The notes beneath the pieces are model-generated. The model searched no databases and was not told where the DNA came from. It was given only the letters and a program-made list of their open reading frames with translations. Of a DNA stretch of 64,000 nucleotides, positions 55,339 through 64,000 are shown in pieces (the stretch's first letter is position 1; each line of letters starts with the position of its first letter). The position numbers and the translations under genes were made by a program. This DNA is from Candidatus Agathobaculum intestinipullorum (lineage in GTDB: Bacteria > Bacillota > Clostridia > Oscillospirales > Butyricicoccaceae): the NCBI GenBank assembly GCA_019117485.1, contig DWZQ01000015.1:1-64000 (forward strand). The letters run 5' to 3'.

Positions 55339-56136
55339 TTACTTTGATAGTGGCACCTGCTCCGGCTTGCGGCCGCGGAACACGGTGACCGTCGTAAAAC
55401 CTGCTTCCAGCGCATTGGCTGCACAGTCATCCACCCCACGGCCAACCGTATCCAACGTGTGCGAATCCGAGCCAATCGAAATGCGCTCACCGCCCATACG
55501 GCGGTACTCATACAGGATATTCTGCGGCGGGCCGACTTTTTTCTGCCACCCGGCAAGCCCCGCGGCGTTGAGTTCGAGCGCGTAGCCGTGGTCGATGCAT
55601 GCCCGCAGCACCTGCTGCACCCGATCCATATACTGGTCAAAGGACGGCACATAGTCGCCGTGCTTCATCACGCGTAACGGATAATCAATATGCGCGAGCA
55701 CGTCAAAGCCGCCGAATGCCTCCAGCTCAAGCACCTGATCGAAGTATTCCTGCAAAAACGCGTCGCAATCCAGATGCGCGTAATCATGGAAATAAATATC
55801 CAGATCGTTGGGCATAGCGTGCAGCGAACCGATTACCATATCCAGCTCTATCGTGCGCAAAAACGCGCTTGCGTCCGGGTTTGCATGCGGCTGACCCACC
55901 TCAATGCCCGCGAGCACCTCAATACCCTCGGTCTGCTTGGCCGCGCGCGCGTCGCGCAGGCAGGCGGCAAGATCCCGGTTTTCCGCCGGGCCGCGCGTGC
56001 GGTAGAAGTCGAGGTGGTCGGTCAGGCCGATGATGTCCAGCCCGGCCGCACGGCAGGCACGCACCTTATCCTCAACCGTCTGCGGATAGGCGGCGTCCGC
56101 CGAATACCCGGTATGCATATGCAGATCGACCCGCAT
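55339..56136 (-). CDS. PHP-domain phosphoesterase, histidinol-phosphatase-like
   Basis: MRVDLHMHTGYSADAAYPQTVEDKVRACRAAGLDIIGLTDHLDF; GSDSHTLDTVG. Confidence 0.9.
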   Translation of the reverse strand: MRVDLHMHTGYSADAAYPQTVEDKVRACRAAGLDIIGLTDHLDFYRTRGPAENRDLAACLRDARAAKQTEGIEVLAGIEVGQPHANPDASAFLRTIELDMVIGSLHAMPNDLDIYFHDYAHLDCDAFLQEYFDQVLELEAFGGFDVLAHIDYPLRVMKHGDYVPSFDQYMDRVQQVLRACIDHGYALELNAAGLAGWQKKVGPPQNILYEYRRMGGERISIGSDSHTLDTVGRGVDDCAANALEAGFTTVTVFRGRKPEQVPLSK

Positions 56137-56153
56137 AGATGGTTTCCACCTTT

Positions 56154-57044
56154 CTAAATGTACATCAGCGCCGTCTCAACAAAGAAGAAAACGATTGCCG
56201 CCGTCATGCCCACATTGACAAATACGACGCGTATCGACGGCGCGCACGGCCCGTGCTCCCATATCTGCGCCTTGCGCCCGCGCACGAGCAGCACAATGCC
56301 CGCAATGGCCAGTATCGGCCAGCTCAGCGCGTACAGGATGGGCATCAGCCCGCCCTCCGGCAACAGGAAAACGACAAACGAACCGTACAGATTCATCAAA
56401 ATATGCAGCAGCACGGGCATTTTGAGCGTACCCGTGTAAAAATACGCATAGGCCAGCAGCAACCCCAACAGGAACGCATAGCAGAACTGCGACAGGTTTG
56501 CGTGGTACAGCCCGAATAGCAGCGCCGAAACGAACGCCGCTGGCTTCTGCCCGTAACGCGCCAGCCGACCGGCCAGCAGTCCACGGAACAAAATCTCCTC
56601 ACACAGCGGGCCGAGAATACAGCCGCCCAGCAGCACGACGGAAATCGGCATTTCGCTGATCGCTTCTCTGACCAGATCGACCGGCTCCAGCATCGCCACG
56701 CGGTAGACCAGATCGTTCAGCCAGTTGCCAACCAGCGAGCCGACCCACATCAGCGCAATGCCGATGACAAACCACCGTCCCAGTCGGCGCACAGAGAAGG
56801 GCCGCTGCGTACGCGGCGGCACAGGGATCTTGCGGCACAACCAGAATACCAGCGGCAGCGCGGGCAGATAATAGCCCACAAGGGTAAGCAACATATAGGC
56901 CCCCATGCCGCCCAACAAGCGCCCGGCCAGTGCCTGCCACGTCAGCCACAGCTGCCAGACCAGCATGATCACACTGGTCAGCACCAGCGACCAGCCCAGC
57001 CGCGCACAGTATTTGCGTTCCTGTCGAAGTCCTGTTTGCTGCAT
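56154..57044 (-). CDS. CPBP (Abi/CAAX) family intramembrane metalloprotease
   Basis: LGPLCEEILFRGLLAGRLAR; ALLFGLYHANLSQFCYAFLLGLLLAY. Confidence 0.93.
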   Translation of the reverse strand: MQQTGLRQERKYCARLGWSLVLTSVIMLVWQLWLTWQALAGRLLGGMGAYMLLTLVGYYLPALPLVFWLCRKIPVPPRTQRPFSVRRLGRWFVIGIALMWVGSLVGNWLNDLVYRVAMLEPVDLVREAISEMPISVVLLGGCILGPLCEEILFRGLLAGRLARYGQKPAAFVSALLFGLYHANLSQFCYAFLLGLLLAYAYFYTGTLKMPVLLHILMNLYGSFVVFLLPEGGLMPILYALSWPILAIAGIVLLVRGRKAQIWEHGPCAPSIRVVFVNVGMTAAIVFFFVETALMYI

Positions 57045-57111
57045 ATCGTCCTCCCTGACGGCAGAAAAACAGGGCAAAGCACTGTGCCCCGCCCCGTTTT
57101 TTCACTTGTCT

Positions 57112-58323
57112 TTACTTGGCCTCGTTCACCAGACGCTCGGTATCCTTTGCGATCATCAGCTCCTCGTTGGTGGGGATGACCAGCACGCGCACGCGCGCCC
57201 AATCGATGGAGATATCCATCTGGCGGCCACGGTACTTGTTCTTCTCCGGGTCGATCTTGATGCCGAGGTATTCCATGTGCTCGCACACGTCCCAGCGCAC
57301 CGAACGGTCGTTCTCGCCCACGCCCGCGGTGAAGATAATCGCGTCTACGCCGCCCATTTCGGCAATATACGAGCCGATGATCTTCTTAACGGACAGGTTG
57401 AACATATCCTTGGCCAGCGCCGCGCGCGCACTGCCGTCAGCCACAGCGGTGTCCAGATCGCGGAAGTCGGACGACACGCCCGAAATGCCCAGCATACCGG
57501 ATTTCTTGTTCAGGATATTGATGACGTCGCCCGCGCTCATCTGCTCATGCTCGGCCAGGAACTCGATGATAGCAGGGTCGATGTTGCCCGCACGGGTACC
57601 CATCGGCAGACCGTCGAGCGGAGTGAAACCCATCGAGGTATCATAGCTCTTGCCACGGTTGATCGCGCAGATGGACGAGCCGTTGCCCAGATGGCAGGTG
57701 ATCAGGCGCAGCTCCTCAATCGGGCGGCCGAGCATTTCGGCTGCCTGCTGGGAAACATACTTATGGCTGGTGCCATGGAAGCCATAGCGACGGATCTTGT
57801 ACTTTTCGTAGTACTCATACGGGATGGCATACATGTAGTGCGACTGCGGCATGGTCTGGTGGAACGCGGTGTCGAATACAGCGACCATCGGCACATCCGG
57901 ACCCATAACCTCGCGGCAGGCCTGAATACCGATCAGGTTGGGCGGGTTATGCAGCGGTGCGAGCGGTACGCAATCCTCGATCGCCTTGAGCACCTTTTCG
58001 GTGATGATGACGCTGTCTGAGAAGAACTCGCCGCCGTGTACCACGCGGTGGCCGACTGCGTCGATTTCGCTCATCGAGGAGATAACGCCCTTTTCCGGGT
58101 CGAGCAATACGTTAATGACAGACTGGATAGCCTCCTTGTGGGTGGGCATCGGAATGTCAAACTTAAACTTTTCGTCGGTCTTGTTGCCGGTGTGGGTAAG
58201 TACGCCGTCGATGCCGATGCGCTCGCACAGGCCCTTAGCCATAACCTCGCCGGATTCGGTGTCGAGCAGCTGATATTTCAGCGAAGAGCTGCCGGCGTTG
58301 ATAACCAGAACTTTCATTTGCAA
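57112..58323 (-). CDS. ackA: Acetate kinase
   Basis: [43 protein letters not shown]. Confidence 0.97.
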   Translation of the reverse strand: MQMKVLVINAGSSSLKYQLLDTESGEVMAKGLCERIGIDGVLTHTGNKTDEKFKFDIPMPTHKEAIQSVINVLLDPEKGVISSMSEIDAVGHRVVHGGEFFSDSVIITEKVLKAIEDCVPLAPLHNPPNLIGIQACREVMGPDVPMVAVFDTAFHQTMPQSHYMYAIPYEYYEKYKIRRYGFHGTSHKYVSQQAAEMLGRPIEELRLITCHLGNGSSICAINRGKSYDTSMGFTPLDGLPMGTRAGNIDPAIIEFLAEHEQMSAGDVINILNKKSGMLGISGVSSDFRDLDTAVADGSARAALAKDMFNLSVKKIIGSYIAEMGGVDAIIFTAGVGENDRSVRWDVCEHMEYLGIKIDPEKNKYRGRQMDISIDWARVRVLVIPTNEELMIAKDTERLVNEAK

Positions 58324-58470
58324 AACTCCCTTGTGCCGTATTTGGCGGCTTGCACAAAGCCGCGGAAGCCGATATAATAAAGCTATATTCTTATATTACA
58401 CGATTTGACGCAAATGTACAAGCCATTTTTTCCTATTTTGCCTGTTCTTTTGCCTTGGAGGGGCCGATTT

Positions 58471-59673
58471 ATGACCGTCTGCGGCGTTGTTGCCGAGTAT
58501 AATCCCTTTCACGCGGGCCATGCGTACCATCTGGCCGAAACAAGGCGCCGCCTTGGCGCGGATTCGGCCATCGTCTGTGCGATGAGCGGCAACTTTGTGC
58601 AGCGCGGCGACCTTGCCGTGCTGGAAAAATACCGCCGCGCCGAGGCCGCTGTGCAGTGCGGCGCCGACCTTGTGCTGGAAACGCCGCTTTCCGCCTGCCT
58701 GTGGTCAGCGTCCGGCTTTTCGTTCGGCGCGGTATCCCTGCTGGACGCGCTGGGGTGCGTCACGCACCTGTCCTTCGGCGCGGAGCAGGCCGACCTTACG
58801 CTGCTGCGTCGCGCCGCTGATTTATCCCGCGCGGAGGGTGCGCACGCGGACGCGCTGCGGCAGGCGCTCGCGACCGGGCTACCCTATGCTGCGGCGATGC
58901 AGCAGGCGGTTTCCGCCGCCGATCCGGAAGCGGGCGCGTTGCTCGCCACCCCAAACAACACGCTTGCTGTTGAGTACCTGTGTGCACTGGACACGCTGGG
59001 CAGCCACATCCAGCCGGTTGCCATTCCGCGTGTCGGCGGCGCGCACGATAGCAACACCCCGGTTTGCGGACTCCCGTCAGCCTCTTTCCTGCGCGGCCTG
59101 CTGGCACAGGGCGAACGGGATGCCTGCCGTCCGCTGATGCCCCCTGCGGCCTTTGCCGTGCTGGCGCAAGCCGCTGCGCAAGGTGCAGCGCCGGTGCTGC
59201 GCAGCGCGGTCGACCAAGCGCTGCTGTCCCACCTGCGGCGGCTGTCCCCCGACGAACTTGCACGCTTTTGCGGCGGCGACGGGCTGGAAAACCGCCTGTG
59301 GACGGCGATACGGGACAATACCAGTTTTGCTGCCATCTGCACCGCCGCACAAACCCGCCGCTACCCGCTGGCACGGGTGCGCCGTGCACTGCTGCGCGCG
59401 TGGCTTGACCTGCCGCTTGATATCCCGCCGACGGCAGACTACGTCCGCGTGCTCGCGGTTGGCGCGCGCGGCCGTGATATCCTACGCCGGATGAAAACCA
59501 CCTGCGTGCTGCCGGTCATCGTCAAACCGGTCACGGAACGCACGCTGCCGGCTGCGCTCCAGCCCCTGCTTGCGCACGACGCGCTCGCGGACGACCTATA
59601 CGCCCTCGCCTACCCCAACCCGACCCTGCATGTGGGCGGCGGCCGCTACCGCAAAACCCCATTCTGTCTGTAA
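58471..59673 (+). CDS. tmcAL: tRNA(Met) cytidine acetate ligase family nucleotidyltransferase
   Basis: MTVCGVVAEYNPFHAGHAYHLAETRRRLGADSAIVCAMSGNFVQRGDLAVLEKYRRAEAAVQCGADLVLETP. Confidence 0.93.
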   Translation: MTVCGVVAEYNPFHAGHAYHLAETRRRLGADSAIVCAMSGNFVQRGDLAVLEKYRRAEAAVQCGADLVLETPLSACLWSASGFSFGAVSLLDALGCVTHLSFGAEQADLTLLRRAADLSRAEGAHADALRQALATGLPYAAAMQQAVSAADPEAGALLATPNNTLAVEYLCALDTLGSHIQPVAIPRVGGAHDSNTPVCGLPSASFLRGLLAQGERDACRPLMPPAAFAVLAQAAAQGAAPVLRSAVDQALLSHLRRLSPDELARFCGGDGLENRLWTAIRDNTSFAAICTAAQTRRYPLARVRRALLRAWLDLPLDIPPTADYVRVLAVGARGRDILRRMKTTCVLPVIVKPVTERTLPAALQPLLAHDALADDLYALAYPNPTLHVGGGRYRKTPFCL

Positions 59674-59719
59674 GCCACCAACGATAGACAAAAAATCTGA
59701 CTTTTAGGAGGGAGAACCG

Positions 59720-59941
59720 ATGATGCAATGTCCGTACTGTGGGAAAGAAATGCTCGACGGCAAGTTGCTGGGCGACCATAAGGCGCTCAAGTGGCAGCCG
59801 CGCGACAAACAGATGCTGTTCGGCCTGTGGGCCTGCGGGGGACTGACCGTCGGCTCCCACACGCCCACGCAGCGCGCCGAAGCGCGCGCGTGGCACTGCT
59901 CGTACTGTAAAAAACTAATGATTGATCTGGAAAACTGCTGA
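59720..59941 (+). CDS. Small zinc-ribbon protein (PF20097-like)
   Basis: MQCPYCGKEMLDGKLLGD...WHCSYCKKLMIDLENC; SD aggaggg. Confidence 0.75.
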   Translation: MMQCPYCGKEMLDGKLLGDHKALKWQPRDKQMLFGLWACGGLTVGSHTPTQRAEARAWHCSYCKKLMIDLENC

Positions 59942-59984
59942 CCAAATCCGACGTGATGCCCTGAGGACGCGGTACTGCACAACG

Positions 59985-60020
59985 AAAAAGCGCTGCCACT
60001 TGGCAGCGCTTTTTGTTGTT
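59985..60020. terminator. Intrinsic terminator
   Basis: aaaaagcgctgccacttggcagcgctttttgttg. Confidence 0.9.
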
Positions 60021-60081
60021 GGAATACCCGCCCCGCATGGTGCACCTATCACCAGAGCGAGTTCTCCCCTATTCAGATTTC

Positions 60082-62529
60082 TTAGAACGCGAAATTGGTC
60101 TTGACACGCCAGATGTTCTGCGCATACTCGGCAACCGAACGGTCGGACGCGAAGCGGCCGGAGTTTGCAATGTTCATCAGCGACATATAGTTCCAATTCT
60201 CCGCGTGACGGTACATCTCGCCCACGCGCTCCTGCGCAATCGCGTAGGAGGAGAAGTCCTTCAGGCTCATATAGCGGTCAGCCGGACCGCCGTTGCCGCC
60301 GTGCAGCAGCAGGTTCGCGATGTCGGTGTAGTCAACGCCATCGCCAAAGCCGTGGATCATGTGGTCAAGCACACGCTTGATGACCGGATCGTTCTGGTAG
60401 ATCAGCATCGGCTCATAGTTGCCGGACGCTGCCAGCGCCTCCGCCTCGGGCGTCTCCATGCCGAAGATGAAGATGTTCTCGCGGCCGACTGCCTCGCAGA
60501 TTTCGACGTTCGCGCCATCCATCGTGCCGATGGTGAGCGCGCCGTTCATCATGAACTTCATGTTGCCCGTACCGGATGCTTCCTTGCCCGCGATCGAGAT
60601 CTGCTCGGAAACCTCGGCTGCCGGCATGATCATCTCAGCCAGCGATACCTTGTAGTCCTCAATGAACACAACCTTGAGCTTGCCGCCGATATCCGGATCG
60701 TTGTTGATCATGTTCGCGATCGAATTGATCAGGCGGATGGTCTTTTTCGCCACTGCGTAGCCCGGCGCAGCCTTGGAGCCGAAGATAAACGTGCGCGGCA
60801 CGAAATCCATGCCCGGGTTGTCCTTGAGCTTGTGGTACAGCGAAATGATGTGCAGGATATTGAGCATCTGGCGCTTGTACTCATGCAGGCGCTTGACCTG
60901 TACGTCGAAGATCGAGTCCATGTTGACCTCGATGCCGTTGTGCTCCTTGATATAGTCGGCCAGACGCTGCTTGTTGTCGCGCTTAATCTCGCCCAGACGC
61001 TTGAGCAGCACCTTGTCGTCGCCGTAGTTGGCGAGTACCTGCAACTCGGACGGGTGCTTGCGATAGCCCTTGCCGATCTTGCTCTCGATCAGGGCAGCCA
61101 GCTCCGGGTTGGCCTCGCACAGCCAGCGGCGGTGTGCAATGCCGTTGGTGACGTTGCAGAACTTGGAAGAGTAAATCTTGTAGAAATCGTTGAATACACG
61201 GTCCTTGAGGATCTCGGAGTGCAGCGCGGAAACGCCGTTGATCGAGAACGAGCCGGCGATTGCCAGATGCGCCATGCGGACGGTGTTGTCCGACACGATG
61301 GCCAGCTTGGAGATCTTCTGGAAATCGTTCGGGAAGTAGTTCCACAGCTCCTTGCAGAAACGCTCGTTGATCTCATAGATGATCTGCATGATGCGGGGCA
61401 TCAGCTCCTGCACCAGCGATACCGGCCAGCACTCAAGCGCCTCGGGCATAACGGTGTGGTTGGTGTAAGCGACCGACTGGCTGGTGATATTCCATGCGTT
61501 CTCCCAGCTCATGTCGTTTTCATCCATCAGGATGCGCATGAGTTCGGGGATGACCAGCGTCGGATGGGTATCGTTGATGTGCAGCACATGCTTGTGCGCG
61601 AAGTTCGCCAGCGTGCCGTACTTGGCCTTGTGCTTGGCGCAGATGTCCTGCAAGGTAGCGGACACGAGGAAATACTGCTGCTTCAGACGCAGCGACTGAC
61701 CCTCGCGGTGGTTATCCTCCGGATACAGCACCATCGAGATCGTCTCTGCCATCGCGTGCTTCTCGAGCGCCTTGAGGTACTCACCGGACGAGAACAGCTT
61801 CATGTCCAGAGCGATCGGGCTCTTGGCCTCCCACAGACGCAGGCAGGCGATGTTGTTGGTGTCATAGCCCGAAATCGGCATGTCGTACGGGACAGCCAGC
61901 ACCGGGGTATAGTCATGATACTCAACAACCAGCTTTCCCTGATCGTTGAAATAGGTGTTGACCGTACCGCCGATCTTAACCTCACGGGTGTCGTCCATGG
62001 CCGGGATATGCCAAACGTCACCGGAAGCCAGCCAGGAGTCCGGCAGTTCGACCTGCTGGCCGTCCTCGATCTTCTGCTTGAAGATACCGTGCTCATAGCG
62101 GATGGAATAGCCGGTGCCGCGCACGCCGATCGAAGCCATGCCGTCCATATAGCAGGCGGCAAGGCGACCCAGACCGCCGTTACCCAAACCCGGGTCGGCC
62201 TCTTCCTCAAAGATATCGGCCATCTCATAGCCCATTTCCTTCAGGGCTTCGGTCATGGCGGGCAGGATGCCCAGATTGTAGGCGTTATTGCGCAGGCTGC
62301 GGCCTACAAGAAATTCCATGCACAAATAGTGCACCTGTCGCTCCCCATATTTTTCGACCTCATTCTGAGTCTCGATCATGTGCTCGGTGAGCGCGTCGCG
62401 CACAACCAGCGCGCAGGCCTCGTAAATCTGTTCCTTGGAGGCATCTGCAACCTCACGCCCGAAGTGGCGCTGCAACTTGCCTGCAATAGCCTCCTTCAAA
62501 GCGGTTTTTGTGTACTGATACTTTGGCAT
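60082..62529 (-). CDS. glgP: Glycogen/starch/alpha-glucan phosphorylase
   Basis: EEEADPGLGNGGLGRLAACYMDGMAS; QVKRLHEYKRQMLNILHIISLY; EASGTGNMKFMMNGALTIGTMDGANVEI. Confidence 0.97.
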   Translation of the reverse strand: MPKYQYTKTALKEAIAGKLQRHFGREVADASKEQIYEACALVVRDALTEHMIETQNEVEKYGERQVHYLCMEFLVGRSLRNNAYNLGILPAMTEALKEMGYEMADIFEEEADPGLGNGGLGRLAACYMDGMASIGVRGTGYSIRYEHGIFKQKIEDGQQVELPDSWLASGDVWHIPAMDDTREVKIGGTVNTYFNDQGKLVVEYHDYTPVLAVPYDMPISGYDTNNIACLRLWEAKSPIALDMKLFSSGEYLKALEKHAMAETISMVLYPEDNHREGQSLRLKQQYFLVSATLQDICAKHKAKYGTLANFAHKHVLHINDTHPTLVIPELMRILMDENDMSWENAWNITSQSVAYTNHTVMPEALECWPVSLVQELMPRIMQIIYEINERFCKELWNYFPNDFQKISKLAIVSDNTVRMAHLAIAGSFSINGVSALHSEILKDRVFNDFYKIYSSKFCNVTNGIAHRRWLCEANPELAALIESKIGKGYRKHPSELQVLANYGDDKVLLKRLGEIKRDNKQRLADYIKEHNGIEVNMDSIFDVQVKRLHEYKRQMLNILHIISLYHKLKDNPGMDFVPRTFIFGSKAAPGYAVAKKTIRLINSIANMINNDPDIGGKLKVVFIEDYKVSLAEMIMPAAEVSEQISIAGKEASGTGNMKFMMNGALTIGTMDGANVEICEAVGRENIFIFGMETPEAEALAASGNYEPMLIYQNDPVIKRVLDHMIHGFGDGVDYTDIANLLLHGGNGGPADRYMSLKDFSSYAIAQERVGEMYRHAENWNYMSLMNIANSGRFASDRSVAEYAQNIWRVKTNFAF

Positions 62530-62568
62530 GGTGTCTCTTGTCTCCTCACTTTGTTTGCTTGATCTGTG

Positions 62569-63999
62569 TTACCAGCCCAGGGCAGAGTGGTAAACCTCAA
62601 TGTATCTATCTGCCGAGCTGCCCCAGCTGAAGTCGCTCTGCATTCCCTGCAACATCAGCTTTTTCCAGGCGGGTTTATTATAACGGAATACGCCGCAGGC
62701 CTCGCGGATGACGTGCAGCATGTCATGCGCATTGTAGCTTGCGAAGGTAAAGCCGTTGCCCGTGCCCGCGTAATCGACGAACGCCTGCACGGTGTCCTTC
62801 AGGCCGCCGGTTTCGCGCACGATCGGGATCGTGCCGTAGCGCAGTGCAATCATCTGCGCCAAACCGCACGGCTCGAACTTGGACGGCATCAGGAACATAT
62901 CCGCGCCCGCATAGATGCGGTTGGCAAGGTCGCCCGAGAACATGATCGACGCGGAAATGTTGTTCGGATAGCGGCGCTTGGCCTCGAGGAACATCTGCTC
63001 GTACCGCCAGTCGCCCTTGCCCAGCACGATCAAACGCAGATCATCGGACAGGATGTCGTGCAGCACGGCCTCGAGCAGGTCGAGGCCCTTCTGGTCGACA
63101 AAGCGGGTGACCATGCCGATGACCGGCGTGTTCTCGTCGCCCTCGATGCCGCACAGCTTGAGCAGCTCGAGCTTGTTGACCTTTTTGTCGTCCGGGTTAT
63201 TGGGGCCGTAGTTTTTGAAAATCTTGGGGTCGGTTTCCGGGTTGAAGGCGTCCATGTCGATACCGTTCAAAATGCCATGCAGCTTATAGCTGTTCATGCG
63301 CAGCACGGAATCGAGGCGGTAGCCGTAGTATTCGGTCTGGATCTCGCCAGCGTAGGTGGGCGAAACCGTGGTCACCGCAGTCGAGGCCACGATCGCGGCC
63401 TTCATCAGGTTAACATCGCCATCCATCGCCATGAAGCCCGAGCGGAAGTGCGCGTCGTCGATGCCGAGCACATACTCGAGGATTTCGCGGCCGTAGCGAC
63501 CCTGATACTGGATATTATGGATGGTAAACACGGTTTTGATGTTCTCGTAGAACGGACGGGAGGAGAACATCAGGTTATAGTACACCGGCACGAGCGCACT
63601 CTGCCAGTCATTGCAGTTGATGACGTCCGGCTTCCAGTCGAGGTCGGGCAGCACCTCCAGCACGGCCTTGGAGAAGTAGGCGAAGCGTTCCGCGTCGTCA
63701 TACTCGCCGTAGATCTGGCTGCGGGCAAAGTAATACTCGTTGTCGATGAAATAGAAGGTTACGCCGTCCGCCTCATAGCGGAACACGCCGCAGTACTGGT
63801 TGCGCCAGCCCAAACGGACGTAAGCGTTTTTCAGGTAAAAGAACTTTTCGCGCCATTCCTGCCCAATCGCGGAGTACAGTGGGCAGAACACACGCACGTC
63901 ATGCCCTTTTGCGGCCAGCGCCTTGGGCAGCGAACCGGCCACATCGCCCAAACCACCGGTTTTGACAAATGGGGCGCATTCGCTGGTGACGTACATTAT
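62569..63999 (-). CDS. glgA: Glycogen synthase, N-terminus cut by window edge
   Basis: YVTSECAPFVKTGGLGDVAGSLPKALAAKGHDVRV; MPSKFEPCGLAQMIALRYGTIPIVRETGGLKDTV. Confidence 0.96.
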   Translation of the reverse strand: MMYVTSECAPFVKTGGLGDVAGSLPKALAAKGHDVRVFCPLYSAIGQEWREKFFYLKNAYVRLGWRNQYCGVFRYEADGVTFYFIDNEYYFARSQIYGEYDDAERFAYFSKAVLEVLPDLDWKPDVINCNDWQSALVPVYYNLMFSSRPFYENIKTVFTIHNIQYQGRYGREILEYVLGIDDAHFRSGFMAMDGDVNLMKAAIVASTAVTTVSPTYAGEIQTEYYGYRLDSVLRMNSYKLHGILNGIDMDAFNPETDPKIFKNYGPNNPDDKKVNKLELLKLCGIEGDENTPVIGMVTRFVDQKGLDLLEAVLHDILSDDLRLIVLGKGDWRYEQMFLEAKRRYPNNISASIMFSGDLANRIYAGADMFLMPSKFEPCGLAQMIALRYGTIPIVRETGGLKDTVQAFVDYAGTGNGFTFASYNAHDMLHVIREACGVFRYNKPAWKKLMLQGMQSDFSWGSSADRYIEVYHSALGW

Positions 64000-64000
64000 T

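Noticed and set aside
60013-62562. 849 aa plus-strand ORF, the longest after the PBP and overlapping helicase ORFs
   Set aside because: Lies exactly antisense to glgP, which has strong family motifs. High-GC codon bias produces long shadow ORFs; the translated sequence is Arg/His/Val/Leu-rich with no recognisable family.

Overview
64 kb of chromosomal DNA from a high-GC anaerobic Firmicute, probably a gut Oscillospirales/Clostridia lineage (inferred from gene content and promoter style; not tested by search). Most of the window is housekeeping: two two-component systems, rsmI, dnaX-ybaB-recR, prfC, pcrA/uvrD, a complete pstSCAB-phoU-phoPR locus, aroF, ispE, ackA, tmcAL, glgP-glgA, aguAB and a polyamine operon (speD, speA, speE, a carboxyspermidine dehydrogenase homologue, nspC). 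RNA features read directly from sequence: an SRP RNA upstream of dnaX; two T-box leaders (likely Ile specifier before a 2-oxoacid:ferredoxin oxidoreductase operon, Trp specifier before trpB2); and a riboswitch-like leader before speD. The most interesting items are: (1) a four-copy family of ~160-200 bp intergenic elements with a conserved multi-hairpin layout and many compensatory changes; (2) the speD leader, with a perfect-spacing promoter, a three-way-junction-like fold and a terminator just before the start codon; (3) a PstS whose two halves are in circularly permuted order; (4) two copies of a divergent module pairing a ribbon-helix-helix protein with a Cys4 microprotein; (5) an LRR / VWA-pseudopeptidase / MoxR-AAA operon; (6) a stand-alone CobL-like protein with a degenerate SAM motif. 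No CRISPR array, prophage, transposase or tRNA was recognised.
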